DNA of 63,069 nt, from positions 1 to 63,069 of the forward strand of contig NZ_FNVA01000011.1 in the NCBI RefSeq assembly GCF_900108185.1, in the 5' to 3' direction. This stretch comes from Bryocella elongata (lineage in GTDB: Bacteria; Acidobacteriota; Terriglobia; Terriglobales; Acidobacteriaceae). How positions within the stretch are numbered: position 1 is the first letter of the stretch; each line of letters opens with the position of its first letter. Under the pieces are notes generated by a model. It was not told where the DNA came from. It searched no databases and saw only the letters and a program-made list of their open reading frames with translations. Positions 54,440 through 63,059 of this stretch are shown here, piece after piece. The translations under genes were made by a program, and so were the position numbers.

Positions 54440-57118
54440 CTAGACCTGGTTGGAAGCACGTTCCAAAGACTCACTGGACGCCACTCGACGTGCTGGCAGA
54501 TAGCAGCCCAATAGCGCCGCTACAGCGACCGCCCATGCTGTCGTAACGTAAGTGACCGGATCATGGGCACTGACTCCGAAAAGAGATACGGGCATGAAGC
54601 GCATTGCAACGAAAGCAATTGCCAATCCTATGGCGATTCCTGGCAGAGTGAGCGACATCCCTTGCCGGATAGACATTTCTAAGACAGATGGTCGCCGGGC
54701 AACTGAGCCAGCTGATGGAGGGAGTCTGCGGGGACGCTGGGCAATCGAATAAGCAATGACACTGAAGATGCCCAAAGTTCCAAGTGCGAGAGCCATTCCC
54801 GCGAAGACGCAGAGCATCACAAGCGTGAACGTCGTTCGTGCCATTGACTTCGTGTAAAGCTCTCCTAGCGTTTCGACATTCGCTAAGGGAATATTAGGCA
54901 TCACATTTCCTACCTGTTGCTGGATATCTTCCAAGAAAGCTTGCGTCCTGGCTGTCCGGCTGCGCACCGCAAAAACGGTTGCACGTTGCAACTTGTGCTC
55001 TTGCCCGGCGAAGTTGTCCATCACTAGGGGCCAGTAGACAATGGCTGGCGCGGGATCTTTCACGCCGTCATAACGCACATCGTCTGACACCCCTATGATC
55101 TCCCGCCATGTATCAGTGCTTGTCACGCGGATCTTTTGCCCTAGCGCGTTCTCAGCCCGAGGCCAGTACTGACTGGCAAAAGCTTTCGACACGATAACAA
55201 CCGGCTTTCTGCTGTAGATGTCACCCCAAGTAAAGTCGTGACCGGCGATTAGCCGGGTGCCAAGTGCCGAGAAGAATCCTGGTGCAACGAAGTTGAATGG
55301 TCTGGAGGGCGGAACTTCTCCCTTCTCTTCGAGGTGTTTCTGGACGTAAACAGGGTTCTGATAGCTGTTTTTGTCCATTGGTACAGAACGGCCAAGGCCC
55401 ACCGCGGATACACCGGGAATCGCAGCTAGCGTTTCCAATAGTTTCTGGTCTTTGTGGATGACTAGATCTGGAGAAGTATCAGGAATCTGGGATTCGGGAA
55501 TGTAAAAACCAAAGGTCTGAATGTTTTCGGGTTGAGTGAAACCCGGGGAGACGCGCAGCATTGCCCGAACGGACCGAAACATCAGCCCCGAGCAGACCAG
55601 CAGAACTACCGACAGTGCGACCTGCAAGGTCACCAACACTCTCGCTGCTATCCAACCCTTTCGACTCTGTCTTTCAACATCTCTATGTTCTTGGAGAAGG
55701 CCTTCAAGATGCAGGCCGGTACTTTGAAGGATGGGAGCGCAGGCGATTAAGAGGCAGGTCACTAACGCCACCGTTGCATTGAAGAACCAAACCAGAGGCG
55801 TGATGGCAATGTCTCGAATGCGCGGGATGTCCGCACCTTCGAACCTGACGATGATGTGCAATGCTCCATATGCGAGCAGAAGTCCGATGATGCTACCAGC
55901 AATGCCGATCAACGCGCTTTCTACAAGAATGGTGGCGGAAAAGTCTTTCCGTGTACCTCCGATAACATAACGGAGAGCGAATTCATCACACCGCACTTCG
56001 ATCTGAGCGATGAGGAGGTTTGCCACATTCGCACATGCGACGAAAAGCACCAGTACAGCAGCAACCAACAGGAGCCAAAGAGAACTCTGTACGTTACCCA
56101 AAACCTGCGTCTTGAGGGGCAGTAGGTTAGGCGCGAGATGTAGCGAGCGATAGAAATCATCGCTAATGCCTGCCGGCGTCGAGAACGTCTTGAGGGCAAC
56201 TGGGAGGAGGCCCGCAAGATTCGTTGTGGCCTGCTGGAGGCTCACTCCTGGTTTCAACATTGCGATCGCGTTCGCGTTGAAATTCCCGAGGGTTGTGGTG
56301 CTTCGATCCCATCTCATCGGAAGAATTAGCGACGGGTCTTGTTGATCGAGAAAATGAAAGTCTTGAGGGAGAACCGCTATGATCTCTCGGGACACCCCTC
56401 CGACCGTGATCGATCTCCCTATGACTGACGATGTTCCTCCGAACCGTTTTTGCCAGTAAGGATAGGTGAGCAGGACGGTTTGAGCTGAATTCGGCGAATC
56501 GTCTTTTTGAGTAAAGAGACGCCCTTGGAAAGGCGAGACACCTAAGAGCGGAAGTGTTCCATCGGTAACATCGAGCACCCGAACACGTTCCGGGATTGTC
56601 GAGCCAGTCACATCGAGTTCGTCATGATCATATGCGCCGATGTCTGTCAGCGTTGTGTTTTGCTCACGATAGATGAAATAGAGAGAGGGCGAAATCCCCA
56701 TATTCTTGAAGCCTGCTTGTTGCGATTGATGATTCACCGCGAGCAGGCGTTCGGAGTGAGGGTACGCCAGTGGCTTGAAGAGCACACCATTAAGAAGACT
56801 GAAGATCATGGTGTTTGCGCCGATTGCCACACCGAGAATGAGTAGAGCGATCACCGTGAACCGGGGAGCGTGCAACATTCGATGCAACGCATCTTCAGTT
56901 TCTATCCGGAGCGAGTCGAGCACTGGCCACTGCCAGACCTCACGACTTCGTTGCTCGATCACGGTGATGTCGCCGAACTCAAGATGAGCAGTACGCTGCG
57001 CATCTTCCAACGTCATACCATGCTCTATCAGGTCGGCTATTTTTTCGTCGAGGTGCTCACGGATCGACTCAGCAATCTCTTCGTAGCGACGGCGACGAGA
57101 AAACATCAGGCCCGGCAT
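54440..57118 (-). CDS. ADOP-type duplicated MacB/FtsX permease
   Basis: This is an 892-aa membrane protein of the acidobacterial duplicated orphan permease kind: a PadR-adjacent N-terminal region (SRRRRYEEIAESIREHLDEK), then two tandem MacB periplasmic domain plus FtsX units with about eight transmembrane helices (FTVIALLILGVAIGANTMIF; LWLLLVAAVLVLFVACANV; VALSVVLLVCSGLMF). It lacks an ATPase domain and would need a partner. The start at 57118 has AGGAG overlapping the padR stop. Near the C terminus the usual AQRTxEIGIRxALGA block is replaced by AQRPRRLPPSAGSVARRPSV, as if small compensating indels had scrambled it, so activity is doubtful. Confidence 0.85.
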   Translation of the reverse strand: MPGLMFSRRRRYEEIAESIREHLDEKIADLIEHGMTLEDAQRTAHLEFGDITVIEQRSREVWQWPVLDSLRIETEDALHRMLHAPRFTVIALLILGVAIGANTMIFSLLNGVLFKPLAYPHSERLLAVNHQSQQAGFKNMGISPSLYFIYREQNTTLTDIGAYDHDELDVTGSTIPERVRVLDVTDGTLPLLGVSPFQGRLFTQKDDSPNSAQTVLLTYPYWQKRFGGTSSVIGRSITVGGVSREIIAVLPQDFHFLDQQDPSLILPMRWDRSTTTLGNFNANAIAMLKPGVSLQQATTNLAGLLPVALKTFSTPAGISDDFYRSLHLAPNLLPLKTQVLGNVQSSLWLLLVAAVLVLFVACANVANLLIAQIEVRCDEFALRYVIGGTRKDFSATILVESALIGIAGSIIGLLLAYGALHIIVRFEGADIPRIRDIAITPLVWFFNATVALVTCLLIACAPILQSTGLHLEGLLQEHRDVERQSRKGWIAARVLVTLQVALSVVLLVCSGLMFRSVRAMLRVSPGFTQPENIQTFGFYIPESQIPDTSPDLVIHKDQKLLETLAAIPGVSAVGLGRSVPMDKNSYQNPVYVQKHLEEKGEVPPSRPFNFVAPGFFSALGTRLIAGHDFTWGDIYSRKPVVIVSKAFASQYWPRAENALGQKIRVTSTDTWREIIGVSDDVRYDGVKDPAPAIVYWPLVMDNFAGQEHKLQRATVFAVRSRTARTQAFLEDIQQQVGNVMPNIPLANVETLGELYTKSMARTTFTLVMLCVFAGMALALGTLGIFSVIAYSIAQRPRRLPPSAGSVARRPSVLEMSIRQGMSLTLPGIAIGLAIAFVAMRFMPVSLFGVSAHDPVTYVTTAWAVAVAALLGCYLPARRVASSESLERASNQV

Positions 57119-57128
57119 CTCTTGTCTC

Positions 57129-57473
57129 CTACGAAGTTGCCAATGGAAGAACGCGTGCGATTCCGGCAAACATCTTCTTCACGCTCGTGATTTCCTCTTT
57201 CAAATGGTCGCTCCCGGCTTGAGTCACGTGGAAGATGCGCACCGGTCGATTCTGTGCCGAAGTGCCCATCTTGGATTCAAGCCACCCGGCCTTCAGCATC
57301 CGCTGCAGGGCTGGGTAGAGGGAACCTTCTTCGATCTGGAGGAGGTCGTCAGAGACTTCTTTAATCTTCTGAGCGAGTGCATAGCCATGCATGGGCTTTC
57401 GGCTTAGGGTCTGGAGGATCATCAATTCGAGCGCTCCGGGAAAAAGGTCGCGATATTCAGACTTCTTCTTCAT
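57129..57473 (-). CDS. PadR-family transcriptional repressor
   Basis: This is a 114-aa regulator starting MKKKSEYRDL with GAGGAG five bases upstream. It has the PadR winged helix: ALELMILQTLSRKPMHGYAL, IEEGSLYPALQRMLKAGWLE and RIFHVTQAGSDHL. It is co-transcribed with the ADOP permease gene (11-bp gap), a standing association in acidobacteria. Its promoter and that of the receptor at 57.6-60.5 kb share an ATACT-N11-AGTAT site, so it probably represses itself, the permease and the receptor. Confidence 0.93.
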   Translation of the reverse strand: MKKKSEYRDLFPGALELMILQTLSRKPMHGYALAQKIKEVSDDLLQIEEGSLYPALQRMLKAGWLESKMGTSAQNRPVRIFHVTQAGSDHLKEEITSVKKMFAGIARVLPLATS

Positions 57474-57498
57474 GAACTCCTCAAGACATCGTGATTTG

Positions 57499-57531
57499 AA
57501 AATACTCTGCGCGAAATAGTATGTCAAACAT
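57499..57531 (-). promoter_or_regulatory. padR-ADOP promoter with PadR operator
   Basis: On the minus strand TTGACA (57527-57522), a 17-bp spacer and TATTTT (57504-57499) form a sigma70 promoter. On plus, ATACT (57502-57506) and AGTAT (57518-57522) are inverted half-sites 11 bp apart filling the spacer, a classic repressor layout. The 18-bp block at 57514-57531 is identical to 60498-60515. Confidence 0.7.
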
Positions 57532-57550
57532 GGGGTGGCCGCGTCGTCCC

Positions 57551-60463
57551 TCAAAATGCATATCGCAGCCCGACCTCTAAGCGGCGGCCATTGTCGCCTG
57601 CATAAGCCTTACCGAAAAGCGGAGTGCCAAGAATGCCTCCCACACTGGTCACGTTGAGGTGGTTCAAGGCGTTAGAACTGCGCACATTCACAATTAACGC
57701 TTGAGGATGAACTCCCTTGGGGTCATGAGTGAGCTGAAACGTTCGCTGTAAATTTCCGTCGAGATAGAAGGTCCAGGGCACGATGCCCGCGTTGCGTGGG
57801 AGCGTTGCGCCACTGCCACTGGGGGAAAGAAGTCCCCATGGTGTGGTGTAGGCACAGTTGGTGACCATGGCCGACGAGCAGACGGCTGCAGACTGCGCAT
57901 AGAACGGCCGATCATTGAAATTCCCGTCACCGTTGTTGTCGAAGCCCGTTGTGACGTTGTACACCTGTTGACCCTGGGCATTGAAGTTCGCGCTGAGCTG
58001 CATCCCTAAAGGCAACTTTGCCGAAGTGCTTCCGAAGACATTCCACAATGGATTGCCAATTCGGCGTGCATATTCACCAACATTGGAACCGGTCATCTGC
58101 GGACTGAAGTTTGGATCATCGTTGGTGTTATCGACGATGTTCGCGCGGACCGCCCCAAAGGAAAACGGAATTCGTTTGAGGGACTGGTTGCTGAATCCCA
58201 TATAAAGGACATTTCCGTAACCTCGGCCGGACGCTTGCCACTGCAAAATATTCTGGTGGGGAGCAAGCGGGCGCGGGCCCAGGGGTTGATCCCCTATAGG
58301 GGAGTTGATGTTTTCGGTGCGTGTGTAATGCCACATCTGCGTAATGAAGTAGTCAGCAGAAATAGACCAGTGCTTAGCAATGGTGTGACTGAAACCCACA
58401 TTCTCGACACCGTAGAACAGGTTCGGCATGTGGGGTTGAATAGTTCGATTGGAGGTCACCGGTGTAGCGCTAGAAAAAGCATTGCACCTGTTGGGGTCAA
58501 AACTGCCGGGACAGGAAGGTGTGTAAACAAGACTAGTGATGCGCTCCCTGCCGTCCATATCAAGAATTTGAGCGTAGTTGTGAGCACCGAAGCGTCCGGA
58601 GTAAAGTCCGGCATGCCCGTGCAATGTCCAAGTTGAGCTCGTGCCCGGCGACCATGCCAGACCGAAACGGGGATTGAAATTGTTATGTACCATCGGCTTG
58701 TTTTGGGTGTAGTAGCGAAGGCCCCATGCAAAATGCAAATTCGGCAGGATATTCCAGTCATCCTGAAAAAACAGAGCTTCACGGTACTGCGTCAGATTGA
58801 TCGTGGGGTTTCCAGTAGCATTGGAGTATTGGGTGGCAGCGCCACCTGCCCATCCATTGAGCGCACGAACGTATTGTTCGACGCCGGTGATCGTTTGAAC
58901 CTGAGTCGTTGGATTATGGCTGGCGTCGAGCACTGGAGCACTTCCGCCTCCGAAGGTCCACGTTCCGTTGAAGTTGTTGAAGTAGCGGAACCGCTCGCGA
59001 AGAAATTCAAACTGTGAACCAAACTTGATCAGATGTTTTGAGAAGCTAAGGATTGCATCATCGTTGTATTCAACGTCGATCTCGTGGTCACGCTTCGCTC
59101 CACTAGTGTTTCCGCCTGATGTGAAGGCGCCCGATACTTGGAGCTGTGGTGCGCTGGAGTTCGGGGTTTGGTCTGTCCCATCGAACTCAATGCCTAGGCG
59201 AGCTTCGTGCATGATCTTCGATGAGATCGTTGTTATATCTGTGAGGTGCACATTATGGTCATACGCCTCACTGTCATAAGCGGCTTCTGCAAGCGAGGTT
59301 CCACCCGCTCCCACATTCTCCTGATGCTTGTGCCAAGCACCGAAACTAGCCATGAAGGTGTTCTTTGGGCCGAGTTGCCAATCCACTTTGGCCATTCCTA
59401 TCCAAAGGCGCTGCGGAGAAGGAACGTTTTGCCGGATAGAGGTCTGTGTCCCCGCTGCATCGATACCGATTGCGTTCACCGTTGCAAAGTTGTCGATGGA
59501 ACGATGTTCAAGATTGAGAAGGAAGTCGGAGCCATCCTTCCGAATTGGACCGGTCAGCTCAAATCCATAACGCTGTTTCCCGATGGCGGCGCGGCTGACT
59601 GAAAAGGGATCACGAGCGTTCATCCAGGCGCTGGAATTGGTAGCGAACAAGGCTCCGTGAAATGCCTTTTGTCCAGGCTTGGTGTACACCTCGATTTGTC
59701 CACCATGGAACGGTGGATTGCGGTATTCCGAGGAAAACAGATCGGAGTTGACCTTTATGTAGCCGATGGAAGATTTCGGAGGGACGGTGGTGTTGTTGTC
59801 TCCGCTCTGAAAACCGTCGATGGAAAGAACTGCATTGGCTGGATTCCCGCCCGCAGCGGCGGACATTTGCTGTAGCTCTCGAAGCAGATCATCAGGATCG
59901 TCTGCGAGAGTCTGAAGCCGATTGCCTGAAAGAGACTGACTAGGGCCAGTACTGGTAGCTGAGTTCTGCGCAGCAGGGGTGTCCTCAGCGTCGCTGACAT
60001 TGACATCGGTTTGCACCACTTCTGGCTTCAGAGTGATCGAGAGCTCGATGGAATGTGGGGCCTTGATATTGACGCTGAGTGGAGAAAATCCGGCAAACGA
60101 TATGCGCAGGATATGCCCACCGGGGGATACGCATGCAAGGCGGAAATGCCCCAGCGAATCCGCGAAGATTGGGTCAAGCGAGTCAAGTTGTATGGATGTT
60201 CCAGGGATCACCGCGTTCGTGGAGTCATGCACAACCCCGGATAGCAATGAGCAACTCGTTGTCTGAGCGTGTGCCATCGTCACAACGGAAAAGGACAGAG
60301 TCATCGAGCCTAGGACCAGAACAGCGAATCGGGCGAGGCGCTCGAATCTTTCCCAAATCTTCGTTAGCGTACGGGGAGCGAGTAATACCCGCTGGAGCGG
60401 GGCGAACGGAACCGAACGAACGGAACGAGAAGTCTTGAACACTTGGCAAGGTCGCTGAATCAT
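57551..60463 (-). CDS. TonB-dependent receptor, island copy 2
   Basis: The protein is 970 aa from the ATG at 60463, chosen because AGGAGG is five bases upstream; the open frame further up contains promoter sequence. A long N-terminal region precedes the signal core (AVLVLGSMTLSFSVVTMAHA). A CarboxypepD_reg-like domain, a plug with LADDPDDLLRELQQMSA, VLSIDGFQSGDNNTTVPPKS and QIEVYTKPGQKAFHGALF follow, and the barrel ends LEVGLRYAF (terminal Phe). It is paralogous to the receptor at 49.4-52.1 kb. It is expressed separately from padR but from a promoter with the same operator, so it is likely part of the PadR regulon. The ligand is unknown. Confidence 0.88.
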   Translation of the reverse strand: MIQRPCQVFKTSRSVRSVPFAPLQRVLLAPRTLTKIWERFERLARFAVLVLGSMTLSFSVVTMAHAQTTSCSLLSGVVHDSTNAVIPGTSIQLDSLDPIFADSLGHFRLACVSPGGHILRISFAGFSPLSVNIKAPHSIELSITLKPEVVQTDVNVSDAEDTPAAQNSATSTGPSQSLSGNRLQTLADDPDDLLRELQQMSAAAGGNPANAVLSIDGFQSGDNNTTVPPKSSIGYIKVNSDLFSSEYRNPPFHGGQIEVYTKPGQKAFHGALFATNSSAWMNARDPFSVSRAAIGKQRYGFELTGPIRKDGSDFLLNLEHRSIDNFATVNAIGIDAAGTQTSIRQNVPSPQRLWIGMAKVDWQLGPKNTFMASFGAWHKHQENVGAGGTSLAEAAYDSEAYDHNVHLTDITTISSKIMHEARLGIEFDGTDQTPNSSAPQLQVSGAFTSGGNTSGAKRDHEIDVEYNDDAILSFSKHLIKFGSQFEFLRERFRYFNNFNGTWTFGGGSAPVLDASHNPTTQVQTITGVEQYVRALNGWAGGAATQYSNATGNPTINLTQYREALFFQDDWNILPNLHFAWGLRYYTQNKPMVHNNFNPRFGLAWSPGTSSTWTLHGHAGLYSGRFGAHNYAQILDMDGRERITSLVYTPSCPGSFDPNRCNAFSSATPVTSNRTIQPHMPNLFYGVENVGFSHTIAKHWSISADYFITQMWHYTRTENINSPIGDQPLGPRPLAPHQNILQWQASGRGYGNVLYMGFSNQSLKRIPFSFGAVRANIVDNTNDDPNFSPQMTGSNVGEYARRIGNPLWNVFGSTSAKLPLGMQLSANFNAQGQQVYNVTTGFDNNGDGNFNDRPFYAQSAAVCSSAMVTNCAYTTPWGLLSPSGSGATLPRNAGIVPWTFYLDGNLQRTFQLTHDPKGVHPQALIVNVRSSNALNHLNVTSVGGILGTPLFGKAYAGDNGRRLEVGLRYAF

Positions 60464-60482
60464 GGGTCCTCCTATCAAACCG

Positions 60483-60515
60483 AACATACTTGTTTCAAAA
60501 TAGTATGTCAAACAT
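60483..60515 (-). promoter_or_regulatory. Receptor promoter with the same PadR operator
   Basis: TTGACA (60511-60506), 17 bp and TATGTT (60488-60483) lie on the minus strand. Half-sites ACATACT (60484-60490) and AGTATGT (60502-60508) are inverted with an 11-bp gap, stronger (7 bp) than at padR. Transcription would start about 13 nt before the ATG, giving a very short leader. Confidence 0.7.
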
Positions 60516-60673
60516 AGCTTATGCGTGGTGATCTCTGCTTCGGGAGGGGAAAGTGCAGAAGGGGGAACGTCTTCTGCCGCGCAGCCGGCGAGCGGAGGCC
60601 GGTGCAGAGCGAATGAGGGTGCAGGGGGAAAACAGCATGTGTTCCCCTTGCCGCCGTTTTGGCGCACAAATAA

Positions 60674-60695
60674 GGGCGGCACGTTCGGGCCGCCC
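60674..60695 (-). terminator. Terminator after parB-like gene
   Basis: GGGCGGC (60674-60680) pairs with GCCGCCC (60689-60695) over 8 nt and is followed on the minus strand by TTATTTGT. It lies about 20 bp after the ParB-like stop. The rest of the 60516-60673 spacer holds no gene I can support. Confidence 0.65.
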
Positions 60696-60713
60696 TCGAA
60701 GGAATCGAATCGT

Positions 60714-62300
60714 CTAGGCTGCTTTCGTTGCGATCTTTTTTGCTGGTTGTGGTGTATTCTTTGCCTTTTCTTTGGCGGTGAACTCCTGCTTTACCTTGGC
60801 GGCGATGGCGTCGGTGTCCACCTTGTAGGCGCTGGCAGCGTCCTTGAGCACGGAGGAAGGATTACCGCGTGAGGCCGCCAGTAGGATGCTCGACTCGACC
60901 AGAAGCCGGGAGAGCGTACCTTCATCGGCGCGGCGAAGGAATGCGGCAAACGTCTTTGCCAAGCCTCCGTCGTCGCGCTTCTGGCGGATGCCATGCTGCC
61001 GTGCCAGCATCTCCAGACGGTTCTCATCCATGACGCTTACCAGCTTTTCGAGAATGAAGAGCAGGTCACGCTTCAAGAGGCGAATGGGGACGGCGGCGCT
61101 CACAGCGGCGAGGACGCGGAGGCCGGTCGTGTTGGCGATGGCCTGTTCCTTGCGCTGCTTGTCCTGCTCGGCCCTCCACTTCTCATCGTTGCGGCTGGTT
61201 GTCTGCTTCGGATGATGGACGGGACAAGTGGAATTGGCACATACCTTATGGATGGTGCCAACGTCGCTGCCTTCGGTGATGATGGCCTCAGTGGTGAACT
61301 TGCACACCTTGAATTCGGGCCGCTTCGCATCGTCTTTCGACTTGGGTTTGTCGTCCCGAATGGCGATGTATCTGTTGCGGGGCAATACCGGGCTCCCATC
61401 TTTCTGTGCGCCATAGGCTGTGCTGATCTGTACCAACTCTGGTTTCGCAGAGACGGTCTGCGCGACGTGCGCTGAGACTTTGGCAGCGTAGCAGTTGGGG
61501 TCGGTGCATCGGTCGCCTTGCTTTCCAAGGTCATCGCCAAATAGCAGCTTGTTATGGCCTGTCCGCTTGGGGCAGTCAGCGCAACTGCCAGCGACGGGAA
61601 CAAGCTGCGCATCCCGCTTGTTGAACGGCGCGTCTTTCAGAACCAAGAGGATATTGCTGTCGATCCAGAATTGCAGGTTACGGACAGGCAACAGGATACG
61701 GGCGGGTTTCGATCCGCCGTTGTAGACCTCTTTGAAGCACGCCGAGAGCGCGGCTACTTGCTGGTCTGCGGGCAGTTTTGCCAGCAGCAGCGCATGGCCT
61801 ACGCCAATCTCATCGGCATAGAACGCTTCGACGGCAGCGGGTACAAGGTCGGTCAATTTCAGCCTCGAAGCTACGAAGACGGGCGATTTGCCCACCTTCG
61901 CCGCGATCTGCTCGATGCTGTACTTGGGGTCTTCGAGGGCGAGCAAAGCGCGGAACCCTTGCGCCTCCTCCATCGGGTGAATTTCAGACCTGATAAGGTT
62001 CTCCACTAATTGAGCCTCTAACGCTGCCGCATCGGAGAGGTTGACGATGCGGACAGGAACAGTGGACTGCTCCGCAAGCTGCGCGGCGCGGTAACGCCGT
62101 GCTCCCGCGATGATCTCGAAGCCATTCTCGGTCAGAGGCCGCACTAGCAAAGGCGAGAGGACGCCCTGGGTGCGAATGGACGCGGCCAGTTCCTTCAACG
62201 CGGTTTCCTCGAAGGTACGGCGCGGGTTGGTTTTGGACTCATTCAGCAAAGCGAGAGAGACGTTGCGGTATTCGGTGGCATTGATGACTTGGGTTTCCAT
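60714..62300 (-). CDS. ParB/RepB-family protein with a Cys-rich insert
   Basis: This is a 528-aa protein. The N-terminal ParB nuclease-fold domain shows NPRRTFEETALKELAASI, VLSPLLVRPL, IIAGARRYRAAQLA and VENLIRSEIHPMEEAQGFRA, then the HTH (KYSIEQIAAKVGKSPVFVAS). Mid-protein Cys clusters (GSCADCPKR; DRCTDPNCYAAK; VCANSTCPVHHPKQ) suggest zinc binding. The C terminus is Lys/Ala-rich. Such long ParB-like proteins occur on plasmids and integrative elements, where they act in partition or gene control. No ParA is visible in the window. AAAGGAG precedes the ATG by nine bases. Confidence 0.85.
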   Translation of the reverse strand: METQVINATEYRNVSLALLNESKTNPRRTFEETALKELAASIRTQGVLSPLLVRPLTENGFEIIAGARRYRAAQLAEQSTVPVRIVNLSDAAALEAQLVENLIRSEIHPMEEAQGFRALLALEDPKYSIEQIAAKVGKSPVFVASRLKLTDLVPAAVEAFYADEIGVGHALLLAKLPADQQVAALSACFKEVYNGGSKPARILLPVRNLQFWIDSNILLVLKDAPFNKRDAQLVPVAGSCADCPKRTGHNKLLFGDDLGKQGDRCTDPNCYAAKVSAHVAQTVSAKPELVQISTAYGAQKDGSPVLPRNRYIAIRDDKPKSKDDAKRPEFKVCKFTTEAIITEGSDVGTIHKVCANSTCPVHHPKQTTSRNDEKWRAEQDKQRKEQAIANTTGLRVLAAVSAAVPIRLLKRDLLFILEKLVSVMDENRLEMLARQHGIRQKRDDGGLAKTFAAFLRRADEGTLSRLLVESSILLAASRGNPSSVLKDAASAYKVDTDAIAAKVKQEFTAKEKAKNTPQPAKKIATKAA

Positions 62301-62386
62301 GAGGGTGTGCTCCTTTCGAGCGGTTCAAGGGTGAAGGGTCACAGAGCGGCACACGTCGGGCATGGTTCCGCTCCAACGGGAGCGGA

Positions 62387-62800
62387 CTAGCCGAGGATGC
62401 AGCTATTGGTGAAGGCTTCAAGGAATCCCTGCAATCGCAGGTTGTTGTCCCACATGCCAGCGAACTTCTCGTGCTGCTTGTGCAACTCCAGAAGCGCGAT
62501 GTAGTGATCGCGGATGATGGCGCGGGAGACCTGTTCGACGGCCACATAGTCGTTTCGCCACAGATATGGGTCTAGGTGTGCACCTCCAGCAAAGCCAAGC
62601 TCGAAGCACATCTCGGGGTCGCGCATGGCGTCGCCATTCTGTTCGCCGTAGTGACAGACGGAGAGTGCAGGCAATCCTAATGGGCCGGACTCGTCCACCG
62701 CTTCGATGACAAGCTCCATGTAGGGCGGATTGGGAATCTTGAGGTAGAGGCTGGGACGCCAGCCTCCGGCCTTCTGCAAGATGGCGAGGATGGTTTTCAT
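62387..62800 (-). CDS. Small mobile-element protein (possibly DUF6908-like)
   Basis: This is a 137-aa soluble protein: MKTILAILQKAGGWRPSLYL, then LVIEAVDESGPLGLPALSVC, HYGEQNGDAMRDPEMCFELG, YLWRNDYVAVEQVSR and FLEAFTNSCILG. From memory it resembles the DUF6908 proteins found beside ParB genes on plasmids and integrative elements, but I am not certain. GGAGG lies seven bases before the ATG. Its start overlaps the stop of a shorter upstream frame (ATGA). It lies 86 bp upstream of the ParB-like gene on the same strand. The function is unknown. Confidence 0.6.
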   Translation of the reverse strand: MKTILAILQKAGGWRPSLYLKIPNPPYMELVIEAVDESGPLGLPALSVCHYGEQNGDAMRDPEMCFELGFAGGAHLDPYLWRNDYVAVEQVSRAIIRDHYIALLELHKQHEKFAGMWDNNLRLQGFLEAFTNSCILG

Positions 62801-62976
62801 GCCGCCACCTCCGCGAGTTCATCGGTAGCGGCTTCCTCCGCGATGGGCGGCTCCAATGCAGCAAGAATCACACTGGCGGTCTGCTGAATGACTTCCAGCG
62901 ATTCAGCCAACAGCGAGGCGTTGCCGTGGTAAAGCTGGATGTAATCGGCTTTATGTTGAGCACAACATAAGGCAGA
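62797..62976 (-). pseudogene. 5'-truncated small coding frame
   Basis: A 59-codon open frame ends AEEAATDELAEVAA, and its TGA overlaps the ATG of the next gene, which argues that the frame is translated. It reads as a helical peptide (YIQLYHGNASLLAESLEVIQ). The frame is closed by TAA at 62979-62977 with no ATG or GTG before codon 36 and only an in-frame TTG at codon 23, so the 5' end seems lost. The break point coincides with the TTATGTTG inverted repeats. Confidence 0.4.
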
Positions 62977-63059
62977 TTATGTTGTCTTCGCAGTTATGTG
63001 ACGTTCAGCCGCTGAGGTCTTATGAACGCTGGGGATTGGCGTTGCCCAACGTCACATAA
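62951..63059. repeat. Cluster of TTATG-type repeats with a 12-bp inverted repeat
   Basis: Six related boxes occur in about 110 bp: TTATGTTG 62951-62958, CAACATAA 62963-62970, TTATGTTG 62977-62984, TTATGTGACG 62994-63003, TTATGAACG 63020-63028 and CGTCACATAA 63050-63059. TTATGTGACGTT (62994-63005) and AACGTCACATAA (63048-63059) are perfect inverted copies. The set could be iteron, parS-like or promoter-operator DNA upstream of the ParB operon. Confidence 0.6.
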
